This document shows positions 39,032 to 49,701 of a DNA stretch of 64,000 bases, piece after piece; the first letter of the stretch is position 1; the number at the start of each line of letters is the position of its first letter. The notes under the pieces are model-generated. The model had not been told where the DNA came from and searched no databases. It saw only the letters and a program-made list of their open reading frames with translations. Source of the DNA: a bacterium (GTDB lineage: Bacteria > Pseudomonadota > Gammaproteobacteria > Burkholderiales > Burkholderiaceae_C); assembly GCA_030824555.1 (NCBI GenBank), contig JAVBXK010000049.1, positions 1 through 64,000 on the forward strand, given 5' to 3'. Position numbers and translations under genes: made by a program.

Positions 39032-39697
39032 ATGGCAAATACCCTCGATCTCGAAGAACAAGAACAGCTGGACCAGATCAAACATTTCTGGAGCCGCTAT
39101 GGCAATGTCATCACCTGGGCAGCCATTGCCATCTTCGGCAGCATCGCCGCATGGAACGCCTGGCAATACTGGCAAACCAAGCAGTCTGCAGCCGCATCGG
39201 TGCTGTACGACGAAGTCGAACGTGCCGTGTCTGACCGTGACGCACAGCGCATGGACCGCGCGCTCACTGACCTCAAAGACAAATACGGCAGCACTGTGTT
39301 TGCCCAGCAAGGTGCACTGCTGGCTGCGAAAGGGCTGTTCGCGGCGGGTGCGGCTGACAAAGCCAAGGCTGGTTTGGAATGGGCCGCCGGGCAAACCACA
39401 GATCCGGCCCTGCAAGCCATCGCACGCTTGCGCTTGTCTGCGCTGGCATTGGAGCAAAAAGACGCCGACGGTGCAGCCAAGTGGCTTGAAGGTGCCATGC
39501 CACCCGAGTTTGCCGCGTTGTCCGCTGACCGAAAAGGAGACATTCACATGTCCAAAGACCAGAAAACAGAAGCCCGTCAGGCCTACCAACAGGCTTTCAG
39601 TCTGATGGGTGATCAGGTCGAATACCGTCGGCTCATTGAAGTCAAGCTCAATGCGCTGGGTGTGGACGTGTCGGGTGCCTCTACCAACAAAAAGTGA
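39032..39697 (+). CDS. yfgM: YfgM-like tetratricopeptide protein, ancillary SecYEG subunit
   Basis: A 221-residue inner-membrane protein: cytosolic acidic N-terminus, one transmembrane helix (VITWAAIAIFGSIAAWNAWQYW) and a periplasmic TPR domain (SVLYDEVERAVSDRDAQRMDRAL, FAQQGALLAAKGLFAAG, AEARQAYQQAF). YfgM associates with the Sec translocon and periplasmic chaperones in E. coli. The hisS-yfgM-bamB-der order is the conserved one, and its stop overlaps the bamB start. Confidence 0.92.
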   Translation: MANTLDLEEQEQLDQIKHFWSRYGNVITWAAIAIFGSIAAWNAWQYWQTKQSAAASVLYDEVERAVSDRDAQRMDRALTDLKDKYGSTVFAQQGALLAAKGLFAAGAADKAKAGLEWAAGQTTDPALQAIARLRLSALALEQKDADGAAKWLEGAMPPEFAALSADRKGDIHMSKDQKTEARQAYQQAFSLMGDQVEYRRLIEVKLNALGVDVSGASTNKK

Positions 39698-40845
39698 GCA
39701 TAAAAATGCAACGAAAATGGGCTTCAGCGCTTTCATTTAGGCAAATGTTTGCTCTATTTTTTGTGTTATTTCTAACTGCCTGCGGCTCCAGTGGCGGGCG
39801 TCCCAAACCAGCAGAGCTGCAACCATTGGTGTCGATGATCGGGGCCAAGCAGGTCTGGGTCAGCCCTGTTGGGCCCGGCGGCAACGCGGCCTCCATTGCC
39901 GTTACAGACGGCCGTGTAGCCGTGGTCAGTGGCAGTGGCACGGTGGCTGTGTTGGATGCAGCCACGGGTGCAGACATCTGGCGCATGAGCACAGGGGCCA
40001 AACTGACATCTGGCATTGGCTACGACGGGCATCTTGCTGCTGTCGCGAGCGAGCGCAACGAGTTGATGGCCGTGGTGGGTGGGCAAACCGTCTGGCGCGC
40101 GCGTCTGACTGCGGCCACCTACACCGCGCCGCTCGTTGCGGGTCAGCGGGTGTTTGTACTGACAGCAGACCGCACGGTTGCTGCCTACGACGGTAACTCC
40201 GGTGCCAAGCTCTGGAGCCAGACCCGCACTGGAGAGCCGCTGATCCTGCGTCAACCGGGTGTGCTGCTGGCTGTGGGCGACACCTTGGTGACCGGGCTAG
40301 GCGGACGTCTGGTGGGCATCAATCCCAGCAGCGGCAGCATCAAATGGGAGGTGACCATTGCCGTGCCACGTGGTGGAAACGACATCGAGCGCATGGTGGA
40401 TGTCCTTGGCCCCCCTCATCGTCTGGGCAATCAGGTGTGCGTGCGTGCTTACCAGGTGAAAGTGGCTTGTGTCGACGCACAGCGCGGCACACTGACATGG
40501 AACACCAACGCCGATGGGCGCACCGGCCTGCACGGTGACGACACCCTCGTTTTTGGCGTCGAGAGCAACGACAAGCCTGTGGCTTGGCAACGCACCACTG
40601 GGCAAAAGACCTGGTCACAGGACAAACTGCTGAATCGCGAGCTGACTGCGCCGCTGGCACTGGGGCGTTCAGTGGTGGTGGGTGATGCGTTCGGATTCAT
40701 GCACCTGCTGTCGCGCGAAGACGGCAGCCTGATGGCACGGCTGCCAACCGATGGTTCCCCCATTGTCAGCACGCCGACATTGGCCGGTGAAACCTTGCTG
40801 GCCCTGACACGCAACGGCAACCTGTATGCGTGGCGCCCACAGTGA
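39694..40845 (+). CDS. bamB: Outer membrane protein assembly factor BamB
   Basis: Lipoprotein beta-propeller of the BAM complex. The lipobox is LFLTAC, followed by PQQ-like blades (SIAVTDGRVAVVSGSGTVAVLDAATGADIWR, RVFVLTADRTVAAYDGNSGAKLWSQ, GFMHLLSREDGSLMAR, LALTRNGNLYAWR). It begins with GTG inside the yfgM stop (GTGA), or with ATG at 39706, which gives a more usual signal peptide. 383 residues is normal. It works with BamD, encoded at 29.1 kb. Confidence 0.95.
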   Translation: MSIKMQRKWASALSFRQMFALFFVLFLTACGSSGGRPKPAELQPLVSMIGAKQVWVSPVGPGGNAASIAVTDGRVAVVSGSGTVAVLDAATGADIWRMSTGAKLTSGIGYDGHLAAVASERNELMAVVGGQTVWRARLTAATYTAPLVAGQRVFVLTADRTVAAYDGNSGAKLWSQTRTGEPLILRQPGVLLAVGDTLVTGLGGRLVGINPSSGSIKWEVTIAVPRGGNDIERMVDVLGPPHRLGNQVCVRAYQVKVACVDAQRGTLTWNTNADGRTGLHGDDTLVFGVESNDKPVAWQRTTGQKTWSQDKLLNRELTAPLALGRSVVVGDAFGFMHLLSREDGSLMARLPTDGSPIVSTPTLAGETLLALTRNGNLYAWRPQ

Positions 40846-40886
40846 CGTGTGGCCAAATTTTTTTGTTTACTGAAGTCTGATTCCAC

Positions 40887-42224
40887 TTGAAACCTGTACT
40901 GGCCCTCGTCGGGCGCCCCAATGTGGGCAAATCGACCCTGTTCAACCGTCTCACCAAGACACGTGACGCCATCGTCGCCGACTTTGCGGGCCTGACACGG
41001 GACCGCCACTACGGCAACGGCAGGCTGGGTCCACGCGAATACATCGTGATCGACACGGGTGGTTTCGAGCCCGATGCTGGCGACGGCAGCATCTACAAAG
41101 AGATGGCCAAGCAAACGCGTCAGGCCGTGGCAGAAGCCGATGTCGTGCTGTTCCTCGTGGATGCCAGGGCTGGGGTGAGCGCACAGGACCACGACATCGC
41201 CAACTACCTGCGGCGTCTGGGCAAACATTGCCTGTTGGTGGCCAACAAGTCCGAAGGCATGCAGGACGGAGTGAAGCTGTCAGAGTTCTTTGAACTGGGC
41301 CTGGGTGAGGTTCTGGCGGTGTCGGCCTCTCATGGTCAGGGCATCCGTGGTCTCACGGAAGCAGCCCTTGACTTGCTTCCGCCACCCGACGAGGACGCGG
41401 AAGCGGAAGAAGACCCCGGCGTCATCAAGCTCGCAGTGGCAGGGCGCCCCAATGTGGGCAAAAGCACACTGATCAATGCGTGGCTGGGTGAGGAGCGCTT
41501 GGTGGCGTTCGACCTGCCTGGCACCACACGCGATGCCATCTCTGTGCCTTTCGAGCGCGATGGCAGCCGCTTCGAGCTGATTGACACGGCAGGCCTGCGC
41601 CGCAAAGGCAAGGTATTCGAGGCCATCGAGAAGTTCTCTGTGGTCAAGACGTTGCAGGCTATTGAGAATGCAAACGTCGTGCTGTTACTGCTCGATGCCA
41701 CGCAAGGCGTGACCGATCAGGATGCACACATTGCGGGCTATATCCTCGAAAGCGGCCGAGCCGTGGTGCTGGCCATCAACAAATGGGACGCGGTTGATGA
41801 ATACCAGCGCAAGGTCGTCGAGCGTTCGGTCGAGCAGCGCCTGGCTTTCCTGAAATTTGCTGCGCTGCACCTCATTTCTGCCAAGAAGCGGCAAGGTCTG
41901 ACGCCGGTCTGGAAATCCATTGCGCAAGCGCATGCGGCAGCCAACCGAAAAATGTCAACCCCTGTGCTGACCCGCTTGTTGCTGGAGGCGCTGCAGTTCC
42001 AGCAACCTCAGCGAAGTGGCATGTTCCGTCCGAAGCTGCGCTACGCCCATCAGGGTGGTATGAATCCGCCTGTTGTGGTGATTCACGGCAATTCACTTGA
42101 ACACGTTTCCGATACGTACAAGCGCTACCTCGAAGGGCGATTCCGCAAGGCGTTCGACTTGGTGGGCACGCCATTGCGTATCGAGCTGAAAACCTCAACC
42201 AACCCTTACAAAGATCAGGATTAA
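40887..42224 (+). CDS. der: GTPase Der (EngA)
   Basis: Essential double GTPase for 50S ribosome assembly (445 residues). Two G domains: the first with [15 protein letters not shown] and DTGGFEPD, the second with a second [19 protein letters not shown] and NKWDAVDE, followed by the C-terminal KH-like domain ([29 protein letters not shown]). The start is TTG at 40887, giving the usual [11 protein letters not shown]; no ATG fits. It is 41 bp after bamB. Confidence 0.97.
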   Translation: MKPVLALVGRPNVGKSTLFNRLTKTRDAIVADFAGLTRDRHYGNGRLGPREYIVIDTGGFEPDAGDGSIYKEMAKQTRQAVAEADVVLFLVDARAGVSAQDHDIANYLRRLGKHCLLVANKSEGMQDGVKLSEFFELGLGEVLAVSASHGQGIRGLTEAALDLLPPPDEDAEAEEDPGVIKLAVAGRPNVGKSTLINAWLGEERLVAFDLPGTTRDAISVPFERDGSRFELIDTAGLRRKGKVFEAIEKFSVVKTLQAIENANVVLLLLDATQGVTDQDAHIAGYILESGRAVVLAINKWDAVDEYQRKVVERSVEQRLAFLKFAALHLISAKKRQGLTPVWKSIAQAHAAANRKMSTPVLTRLLLEALQFQQPQRSGMFRPKLRYAHQGGMNPPVVVIHGNSLEHVSDTYKRYLEGRFRKAFDLVGTPLRIELKTSTNPYKDQD

Positions 42225-42300
42225 CCCCTTGCTGCAGCATGCACAAGTGTTTGCTGTGGTAAGGTAGGTTCTCCTCAACTCTTTGAACACGGAACATATC

Positions 42301-42552
42301 GTGAGCAATAACAAAGGCCAACTCTTGCAAGACCCTTTTCTGAACCAGCTCAGGCGTGAACATGTGCCTGTGTCCATTTACCTGGTCAATGGCATCAAAC
42401 TGCAGGGTCAGATCGAATCGTTCGACCAGTACGTTGTGCTGTTGCGCAACACCGTGACACAGATGGTGTACAAGCACGCCATTTCCACGATCGTGCCGGG
42501 TCGTCCCGTACAGTTCTCTGTGGCGGGTGACGAACCTGCCAGCGCGAACTGA
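42301..42552 (+). CDS. hfq: RNA chaperone Hfq
   Basis: Sm-like hexameric RNA chaperone that helps small RNAs pair with mRNAs. 83 residues with Sm1 ([40 protein letters not shown]) and Sm2 ([11 protein letters not shown]). The start is taken as GTG at 42301, giving the conserved [13 protein letters not shown]; the track TTG at 42283 adds six residues. der precedes it where E. coli has miaA; the following hflX-hflK-hflC-DUF2065 order is as in E. coli. Confidence 0.97.
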   Translation: MSNNKGQLLQDPFLNQLRREHVPVSIYLVNGIKLQGQIESFDQYVVLLRNTVTQMVYKHAISTIVPGRPVQFSVAGDEPASAN

Positions 42553-42593
42553 TCGGCTGCGAATCTCCACTGCCAGGCTTTTCGCTACACGCA

Positions 42594-43781
42594 TTGAATT
42601 CCGACTCGCTTGTTGCCACCTCTACGCCATCGGTCATCCTGGTGGGCGTGGATTTTGGTACGCCTCATTTTGACCGTGAACTCGAAGAACTTGGCTTGCT
42701 TGCGCAAACCGCAGGCTTTGCCGTTGCTGAACGGGTGACCTGCAAGCGTCGGGCGCCCGATCCCGCATTGTTTGTGGGTTCTGGCAAGGCTGAGGAGATC
42801 AAGCTGCTGGTCACGGCCACAGGGGCCAGCGAGGTGCTGTTTGATCAGGCCATCAGCCCTGCGCAGCAACGCAATCTGGAACGGTTTTTGGGTGTTGCTG
42901 TCAATGACCGCACGCTGCTGATCCTCGAGATATTTGCGCAACGGGCCCGCAGCCACGAAGGCAAGCTGCAAGTCGAGCTTGCCCGACTGCAATATGTTTC
43001 GACCCGCCTGGTTCGCCGCTGGTCCCATCTGGAGCGCCAGCGCGGTGGTGTGGGACACCGGGGGGGGCCAGGTGAAACCCAGATCGAGCTGGACCGCCGC
43101 ATGCTGTCGGACAGCATCAAACGCACCCGCGAACGCCTTGAAAAAGTTAAGAAGCAGCGCACCACTCAGCGCCGTCAACGTGACCGGCGCAACGCTTTCA
43201 ATGTTTCACTGGTGGGGTACACGAACGCGGGCAAGTCGTCGCTTTTCAATGCACTGGTCAAGGCCCGTGCCTATGCCGCTGACCAGTTGTTCGCCACACT
43301 TGACACCACCACCCGCCAGTTGTATCTGGGAGACGCCGCCAGTTCAGTGTCGCTGTCCGATACGGTCGGGTTCATTCGGGATTTGCCTCACAACCTGGTG
43401 GATGCGTTTGCAGCTACGCTCCAGGAAGCGGCAGATGCCGATTTGCTGATACACGTGGTCGATGCCGCCAATCCGAATCATTTTGAGCAGATCAACGAGG
43501 TGGAACGCGTGCTGGAAGACATTGGTGCTGCGCACGTGCCTCAGCTGCTGGTCTTCAACAAGTTGGATGCCATTCCCTCAGACAAGCTGCCGGCACAATT
43601 GGTTGACAGCATCGAGCTTGAAGGCCGGGAAGTTGACCGCATCTACGTCAGTGCGCTCAAAGGCACTGGCCTGGCCGCACTGCGCCAAGCGTTGTCTGAC
43701 AGAGTGAAGGCGAGCAAGGATGCCGTCACCGAGCCAGACCCGACAGACCCCCGGTTTATCGATTTGTCCCCTGATAATTGA
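42594..43781 (+). CDS. hflX: Ribosome-associated GTPase HflX
   Basis: GTPase that splits stalled or stressed ribosomes. The N-terminal HflX domain shows LAQTAGFAVAERVTCKRRAPDPALFVGSGK-type sequence, then a basic helical linker (LARLQYVSTRLVRRWSHLERQRGGVG, GGPGETQIELDRR), and the G domain with GYTNAGKSSLFNAL, DTVGFIRDLPHNLVDAF and NKLD. The start is TTG at 42594. It follows hfq by 41 bp. Confidence 0.96.
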   Translation: MNSDSLVATSTPSVILVGVDFGTPHFDRELEELGLLAQTAGFAVAERVTCKRRAPDPALFVGSGKAEEIKLLVTATGASEVLFDQAISPAQQRNLERFLGVAVNDRTLLILEIFAQRARSHEGKLQVELARLQYVSTRLVRRWSHLERQRGGVGHRGGPGETQIELDRRMLSDSIKRTRERLEKVKKQRTTQRRQRDRRNAFNVSLVGYTNAGKSSLFNALVKARAYAADQLFATLDTTTRQLYLGDAASSVSLSDTVGFIRDLPHNLVDAFAATLQEAADADLLIHVVDAANPNHFEQINEVERVLEDIGAAHVPQLLVFNKLDAIPSDKLPAQLVDSIELEGREVDRIYVSALKGTGLAALRQALSDRVKASKDAVTEPDPTDPRFIDLSPDN

Positions 43782-43838
43782 GCCAGTTTGACTGGATACC
43801 GTGACACGGCTCAGCCACATCACTGACTGAATTTCACA

Positions 43839-45227
43839 ATGAACCTCAAAGCAAAATGGCCTATCGGCCGGATGTCATCGGCATGGTCGCGCATGTTCAA
43901 TCTGAATGATCCCCGGTGGGGCCGTGGTGACACCAATGGCGAAGGCAAGTCTTCATCTGGCGACGCACCTGAGCCAGACAAAGCGCCGCCACCGGTCTCA
44001 TCACCAAAGCCGAGCCATGATTCAGGTCGGCCACCATCCAAGCCAGGCGCGACGCAAGGTCCTCCCGATCTGGACGAGCTGTGGCGTGATTTCAACCAGA
44101 AACTGTCAGGTCTGTTCGGAGGCAGTGGCGGTGGTCGTCGCAACAACGAAGGTGGCACACCACGTTTCAACCCCGATCCCAAAAGTGCAGGCATTGGTTT
44201 GGGGCTGGTGGGGGCCGTGGCACTGGTTTTCTGGGGCAGCACGGGGTTTTTCATCGTGCAGGAGGGGCAGCAAGGTGTCATTACCCAGTTTGGCAAATAT
44301 CACTCGACAGTGGGTGCCGGTTTCAACTGGCGTTTGCCTTACCCCATTCAGCGTCATGAACTGGTGTTTGCCACGCAAATTCGCTCGGTTGACGTGGGCC
44401 GCGACAGCATCGTGCGCGCGACCGGCTTGCGTGAATCCGCCATGCTGACCGAAGACGAAAACATCGTCGAGGTGAAATTCGCCGTGCAGTATCGCCTGAG
44501 CGATGCCAGAGCCTATCTGTTTGAAAGTCGAGACCCTGATGCGGCGGTCATCAAGGCAGCTGAAACGGCTGTGCGGGAAGTGGTCGGCAAGATGAAGATG
44601 GACTCGGCACTGGCAGAAGAGCGTGACCAGATTGCCCCGCGTGTGCGCAACCTCATGCAGTCCATTCTGGACCGCTACAAGGTGGGCATCGAGGTGGTTG
44701 CCGTCAACATGCAGCAAGGTGGGGTACGCCCACCCGAGCAGGTTCAGGCCGCATTCGATGATGTGCTCAAAGCCGGGCAGGAGCGCGAACGCGTGAAGAA
44801 CGAAGCGCAGGCCTATGCGAATGACGTGGTTCCCCGTGCCGAAGGTGCCGCCTCTCGCTTACGTGAAGAAGCCGAGGGTTACCGGTCGCGTATCGTTGCA
44901 CAGGCAAAAGGCGATGGTGAACGGTTCAAGTCCGTTTTGGTTGAATACCAAAAAGCGCCTCAGGTGACCCGTGAGCGCATGTACGTCGATACCATGCAAG
45001 AGGTATACAGCAATGTCACCAAGGTCATGATCGATACCAAACAGGGCAGCAACCTGTTGTATCTGCCGCTGGACAAATTGATCAATTCCATGGGTGACGC
45101 AGGGGCTACCAAAGCAGTGGCCGCTACGCCGGCCACCGCCCCCATGCCACCCACCAAAGCTGTGCCGGCAGATCAAAAGAACCGTGCACGTGACACCGAG
45201 CGTTCGCGCCAACGCGATGTCCGCTGA
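43839..45227 (+). CDS. hflK: FtsH protease modulator HflK
   Basis: SPFH/prohibitin-family membrane protein that, with HflC, forms a large cage around FtsH. A Pro/Gly-rich cytoplasmic N-terminus (NDPRWGRGD, then a repetitive Pro/Ser stretch), one transmembrane helix (GIGLGLVGAVALVFWGSTGFFIV) and the SPFH domain (VQEGQQGVITQFGKY, RESAMLTEDENIVEVKFAVQYRL) with a coiled coil (AQAYANDVVPRAEGAASRLREEAEGYR). Internal ATGs at 43872 and 43893 are possible starts because no ribosome binding site precedes 43839. Confidence 0.95.
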   Translation: MNLKAKWPIGRMSSAWSRMFNLNDPRWGRGDTNGEGKSSSGDAPEPDKAPPPVSSPKPSHDSGRPPSKPGATQGPPDLDELWRDFNQKLSGLFGGSGGGRRNNEGGTPRFNPDPKSAGIGLGLVGAVALVFWGSTGFFIVQEGQQGVITQFGKYHSTVGAGFNWRLPYPIQRHELVFATQIRSVDVGRDSIVRATGLRESAMLTEDENIVEVKFAVQYRLSDARAYLFESRDPDAAVIKAAETAVREVVGKMKMDSALAEERDQIAPRVRNLMQSILDRYKVGIEVVAVNMQQGGVRPPEQVQAAFDDVLKAGQERERVKNEAQAYANDVVPRAEGAASRLREEAEGYRSRIVAQAKGDGERFKSVLVEYQKAPQVTRERMYVDTMQEVYSNVTKVMIDTKQGSNLLYLPLDKLINSMGDAGATKAVAATPATAPMPPTKAVPADQKNRARDTERSRQRDVR

Positions 45228-45259
45228 AACCACACACTGAAGAAAACGGAAAACACATC

Positions 45260-46156
45260 ATGAACAGGTTGGGTTTCATTGGTGCCTCGGTCATCTTGTT
45301 GCTTGCATTGTTGGGCTCGACGGTATTCGTCGTAGACCAACGGCAATACGGCATCGTGTACCAGTTGGGTCAGATCAAGAGTGTGGTGGTTGAGCCTGGC
45401 TTGAACTTCAAGCTGCCGCCACCCTTCCAGAATGTGTCGTACATCGACAAACGCTTGCTGGTGCTGGACAGCTCCGACACCGAGCCCATGCTCACAGCGG
45501 AGAAGCAGCGTGTGGTCATCGACTGGTATGTGCGTTGGCGCGTGTCAGAACCCTCGGCCTACATCCGCAACGTGGGCTTGGACGAGCGGGCTGGCTCCAT
45601 GCAACTCACCCGTGTGGTGCGCAACGCGTTCCAGCAGGAGGTCAGCAAGCTGACGGTGAACGAACTGCTTTCGACCAAACGCGATGACCTGATGAACGCG
45701 GTTCGTTTGCACGTGTTGGGGGCTGTCAAAGGGGCTGAGAAGCCCTGGGGCATGGACGTGGTCGACGTGCGGATCAACCGCATCGACTACGCCGAAACCA
45801 TCACCGAGTCGGTGTACCGCCGCATGGAGGCTGAACGTGCTCAGGTGGCAAACCAGCTGCGCTCGACGGGGGCTGCCGATGCCGAACAAATCCGTGCAGC
45901 CGCAGACCGTGAACGTGAAATCACCCTGGCCAATGCTTACCGCGAAGCACAGAAAGTGAAAGGCGAGGGCGATGCCGAGGCCGCACGCACCTACGCCGAA
46001 GCATTTGGCAAAGACCCAGCCTTTGCACAGTTCTACCGCAGCCTGGAAGCTTACAAATCAAGCTTCGACAGCAAAGGTGACGTGATGGTGGTGGACCCTT
46101 CATCCGATTTCTTCAAGGCATTCCGCAGCAGCAGCGTGTCTTCGTCAAGCAAATGA
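45260..46156 (+). CDS. hflC: FtsH protease modulator HflC
   Basis: Partner of HflK (298 residues). N-terminal transmembrane helix (GFIGASVILLLALLGSTVFVV), then SPFH domain: QRQYGIVYQLGQIKSVVVEPGLNFKLPPPFQ, LLVLDSSDTEPMLTAEKQRVVIDWYVRWRV, and a helical tail RRMEAERAQVANQLRSTGAADAEQIRA with YRSLEAYKSSF. GGAAAACACATC precedes the ATG. It follows hflK by 32 bp in the same operon. Confidence 0.96.
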   Translation: MNRLGFIGASVILLLALLGSTVFVVDQRQYGIVYQLGQIKSVVVEPGLNFKLPPPFQNVSYIDKRLLVLDSSDTEPMLTAEKQRVVIDWYVRWRVSEPSAYIRNVGLDERAGSMQLTRVVRNAFQQEVSKLTVNELLSTKRDDLMNAVRLHVLGAVKGAEKPWGMDVVDVRINRIDYAETITESVYRRMEAERAQVANQLRSTGAADAEQIRAAADREREITLANAYREAQKVKGEGDAEAARTYAEAFGKDPAFAQFYRSLEAYKSSFDSKGDVMVVDPSSDFFKAFRSSSVSSSSK

Positions 46157-46178
46157 TGCGATTGACCCAGCCTGCGTG

Positions 46179-46364
46179 ATGTCTGACAGCTTGTGGTTGG
46201 CCTTGGCACTGGTGCTTGTACTGGAAGGCCTGTTTCCATTTGCGTCGCCCACGGCCTGGCGCCGCATGTTCACCTCCTTGCTGGAGATGAGCGACGGGCA
46301 GATCCGGTTTTTCGGACTGTGCTCGGTTTTATTGGGCCTGACGGCACTGTTGCTGCTGAGCTAG
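46179..46364 (+). CDS. DUF2065 (YjeT-like) small membrane protein
   Basis: A 61-residue protein of two hydrophobic helices (LWLALALVLVLEGLFPFASP and LCSVLLGLTALLLL) separated by AWRRMFTSLLEMSDGQIRFFG. This matches the DUF2065 family, which follows hflC in many proteobacteria (yjeT in E. coli). Function is unknown. ATG at 46179 is chosen; the track start is the overlapping GTG at 46176. Confidence 0.85.
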   Translation: MSDSLWLALALVLVLEGLFPFASPTAWRRMFTSLLEMSDGQIRFFGLCSVLLGLTALLLLS

Positions 46365-46396
46365 ACCCGACGCAATGGCACCGCCGTGGTGCCGTT

Positions 46397-46422
46397 TACC
46401 GGGGGGTTGTCACACCCCGGTA
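46397..46422. promoter_or_regulatory. Inverted repeat upstream of hisZ
   Basis: TACCGGGG and CCCCGGTA form a perfect 8-bp repeat with a ten-base loop, 31 bp before the hisZ ATG, partly overlapping a possible -10 box (TAAAAT). A smaller GGCACC/GGTGCC hairpin lies just upstream. It could terminate the hflKC operon or act as an operator; the T run (ATTTTT) comes only ten bases later. Confidence 0.4.
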
Positions 46423-46453
46423 AAATCCAATTTTTAACAGCACACCAAAACTC

Positions 46454-47623
46454 ATGTCTGCCTGGGTTCTCCCGGATCAAATTGCCGATATCCTGCCCTC
46501 CGAGGCACGGCACATCGAAGAGCTGCGCAGGGATCTGCTCGACACCGCCCGTCGCTATGGCTACGAGTTGGTCATGCCCCCCTTGCTGGAGCACCTTGAA
46601 TCCTTGCTGACCGGTACCGGTGAAGCACTCGACTTGCAAACCTTCAAGCTGGTCGATCAGCTGTCGGGCCGCACATTGGGCTTGCGTGCGGACAGCACGC
46701 CACAGGTGGCCCGCATCGATGCCCACTTGCTCAACCGCAACAGCGTGACACGGCTGTGCTACTGCGGCCCTGTGGTGCACACGCGCTCTGCGCGCCCGCA
46801 CGCCACACGCGAGCCTTTGCAGTTCGGTGCCGAAATTTACGGTCACGCCGGGCTGGAAGCCGACCTCGAATCGCTGGAGCTGGCGCAAGCCTGCTTGCAG
46901 GCGGCAGGTGTCAACAGCATTGCCCTCGACATGACCGATGTGCGCATCGTCGACGCGTTGTTGCAAGGCCAGGGATTGACCCCTGTGGCCCAGGCACGTA
47001 TTCACGCTGCCCTGGCAGCGAAAGACGGTGCCGAACTGCATGACCTGACGCAAACGCTGTCAGCCGAAGCTGGCGAGGCCTTGCGCCTGCTGCCCGAGCT
47101 GTATGGCGATGCGGCCATCCTGGATGAGGCAGAAAAGAGGCTTCCGCGCTCAGTTCTAATGGATTCTGCGCTACAACATTTACGTTGGTTGGCAAGCCGA
47201 ACAGATGGCATCAAGCTCAGTTTTGACTTGGCTGATTTGCGTGGCTATGCCTACTACACAGGTGTGCGTTTCGCCTTTTTCAGTGGCGATGGTGTCAGTC
47301 AACCCGTTCGCGAGTTGGTGCGCGGTGGGCGTTACGACGAAGTCGGGGCTGTTTTCGGCCGCAAGCGGCCTGCAGTGGGCTTCAGTCTGGACCTGAAAGA
47401 GCTGGTTCAGGCAGTCACCCCACGCGGCTTGCGCCATGCCATCCTGGCTCCCTGGGGCGAGCAAGCGGGCTTGCGCCACGCTGTGCAGTACCTGCGGGCA
47501 AAAGGTGAAACCGTGGTGTGCGTACTGCCCGGCCACGAGCACGAAACAAATGAATTCCAGTGTGACCGCCAACTCCTGGAGGTGGATGGTCAATGGATGG
47601 TGGAACCGTTTTCCAAGAACTGA
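46454..47623 (+). CDS. hisZ: ATP phosphoribosyltransferase regulatory subunit HisZ
   Basis: HisRS-like protein without aminoacylation activity that combines with short HisG to form the first enzyme of histidine synthesis. 389 residues: [27 protein letters not shown] at the start, [38 protein letters not shown], and GRRPAVGF-like [15 protein letters not shown]. The motif 2 and anticodon-binding region of true HisS is degenerate. hisG is not in the window. purA follows after 6 bp, a common beta-proteobacterial arrangement. Confidence 0.94.
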   Translation: MSAWVLPDQIADILPSEARHIEELRRDLLDTARRYGYELVMPPLLEHLESLLTGTGEALDLQTFKLVDQLSGRTLGLRADSTPQVARIDAHLLNRNSVTRLCYCGPVVHTRSARPHATREPLQFGAEIYGHAGLEADLESLELAQACLQAAGVNSIALDMTDVRIVDALLQGQGLTPVAQARIHAALAAKDGAELHDLTQTLSAEAGEALRLLPELYGDAAILDEAEKRLPRSVLMDSALQHLRWLASRTDGIKLSFDLADLRGYAYYTGVRFAFFSGDGVSQPVRELVRGGRYDEVGAVFGRKRPAVGFSLDLKELVQAVTPRGLRHAILAPWGEQAGLRHAVQYLRAKGETVVCVLPGHEHETNEFQCDRQLLEVDGQWMVEPFSKN

Positions 47624-49018
<1,395 letters not shown>

Positions 49019-49029
49019 TTTTAAATAAA

Positions 49030-49066
49030 TTAGTCGCTTACCGCTTTATCCAATTGCATTTACAGC
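49030..49066 (+). repeat. Copy of dispersed intergenic element
   Basis: The segment TACCGCTTTAT...ATTTACAGCTACC between purA and the phosphoribosyltransferase gene resembles those at 25630-25660 (TACCGCTTTAT...TTTTTAGCTAT) and 131-165 (GACGCTTTGT...TTTTAGCTACG). This copy has lost its complementary arm and is probably degenerate. I remember similar elements from intergenic DNA of Comamonadaceae. Confidence 0.4.
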
Positions 49067-49086
49067 TACCCAATTAGGAGCAAACC

Positions 49087-49611
49087 ATGTTGACAGAAGA
49101 CGGCAAGCACCTGTACGTGTCTTACGACGAGTACCACAACCTGATCGAAAAGCTGGCGCTCAAAATCCACATGTCGGGCTGGCAGTTCGATACCATCTTG
49201 TGCCTGGCGCGTGGAGGCATGCGCCCTGGCGACATCCTAAGCCGTATTTTTGACAAGCCGCTGGCCATCATGTCCACCAGTTCTTACCGGGCTGATGCAG
49301 GCACCGTGCAAGGGCGCCTGGACATTGCCCGGTTCATCACCACACCCAAAGGTGAAATCGCTGGCCGGGTGCTGCTGGTGGATGATCTGGCCGACACCGG
49401 TCACACATTGAAGGCGGTCATTGACACCCTCAAGAACCACTATGCACCGATCACAGAGTTGCGCAGTGCCGTCATATGGACCAAGGGTGTGTCAACGTTC
49501 ATACCCGACTATTCGGTTGACTTCCTGGCGACCAACCCCTGGATCCACCAGCCATTCGAGGGCTATGACAGCATGCGCCCTGAGGCCTTGCTGGAAAAGT
49601 GGAAGGTCTGA
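49087..49611 (+). CDS. Purine-type phosphoribosyltransferase
   Basis: A 174-residue PRTase-fold enzyme. The PRPP-binding motif is VLLVDDLADTGHTL, preceded by LCLARGGMRPGDILSRIF and ending in FLATNPWIHQPFEGYDSM. Size and layout fit xanthine/guanine/hypoxanthine phosphoribosyltransferases used in base salvage, and the position after purA supports a purine role. Exact base specificity cannot be read. TAGGAGC six bases before the ATG is a good ribosome binding site. A strong terminator follows. Confidence 0.88.
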   Translation: MLTEDGKHLYVSYDEYHNLIEKLALKIHMSGWQFDTILCLARGGMRPGDILSRIFDKPLAIMSTSSYRADAGTVQGRLDIARFITTPKGEIAGRVLLVDDLADTGHTLKAVIDTLKNHYAPITELRSAVIWTKGVSTFIPDYSVDFLATNPWIHQPFEGYDSMRPEALLEKWKV

Positions 49612-49649
49612 CCGGCTTCTTCGGCCGCTCAACCCCACGCGACCCAGCC

Positions 49650-49677
49650 ACCCTGGCCTGAACAGCCAGGGTTTTTT
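49650..49677 (+). terminator. Terminator after the phosphoribosyltransferase gene
   Basis: ACCCTGGC pairs perfectly with GCCAGGGT (seven-base loop), followed by TTTTT. It lies about 40 bp past the stop and marks the end of the hisZ-purA unit before the cystathionine beta-lyase-like gene. Confidence 0.88.
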
Positions 49678-49701
49678 GTTTCGACACCTCGCGCAACGTC
49701 C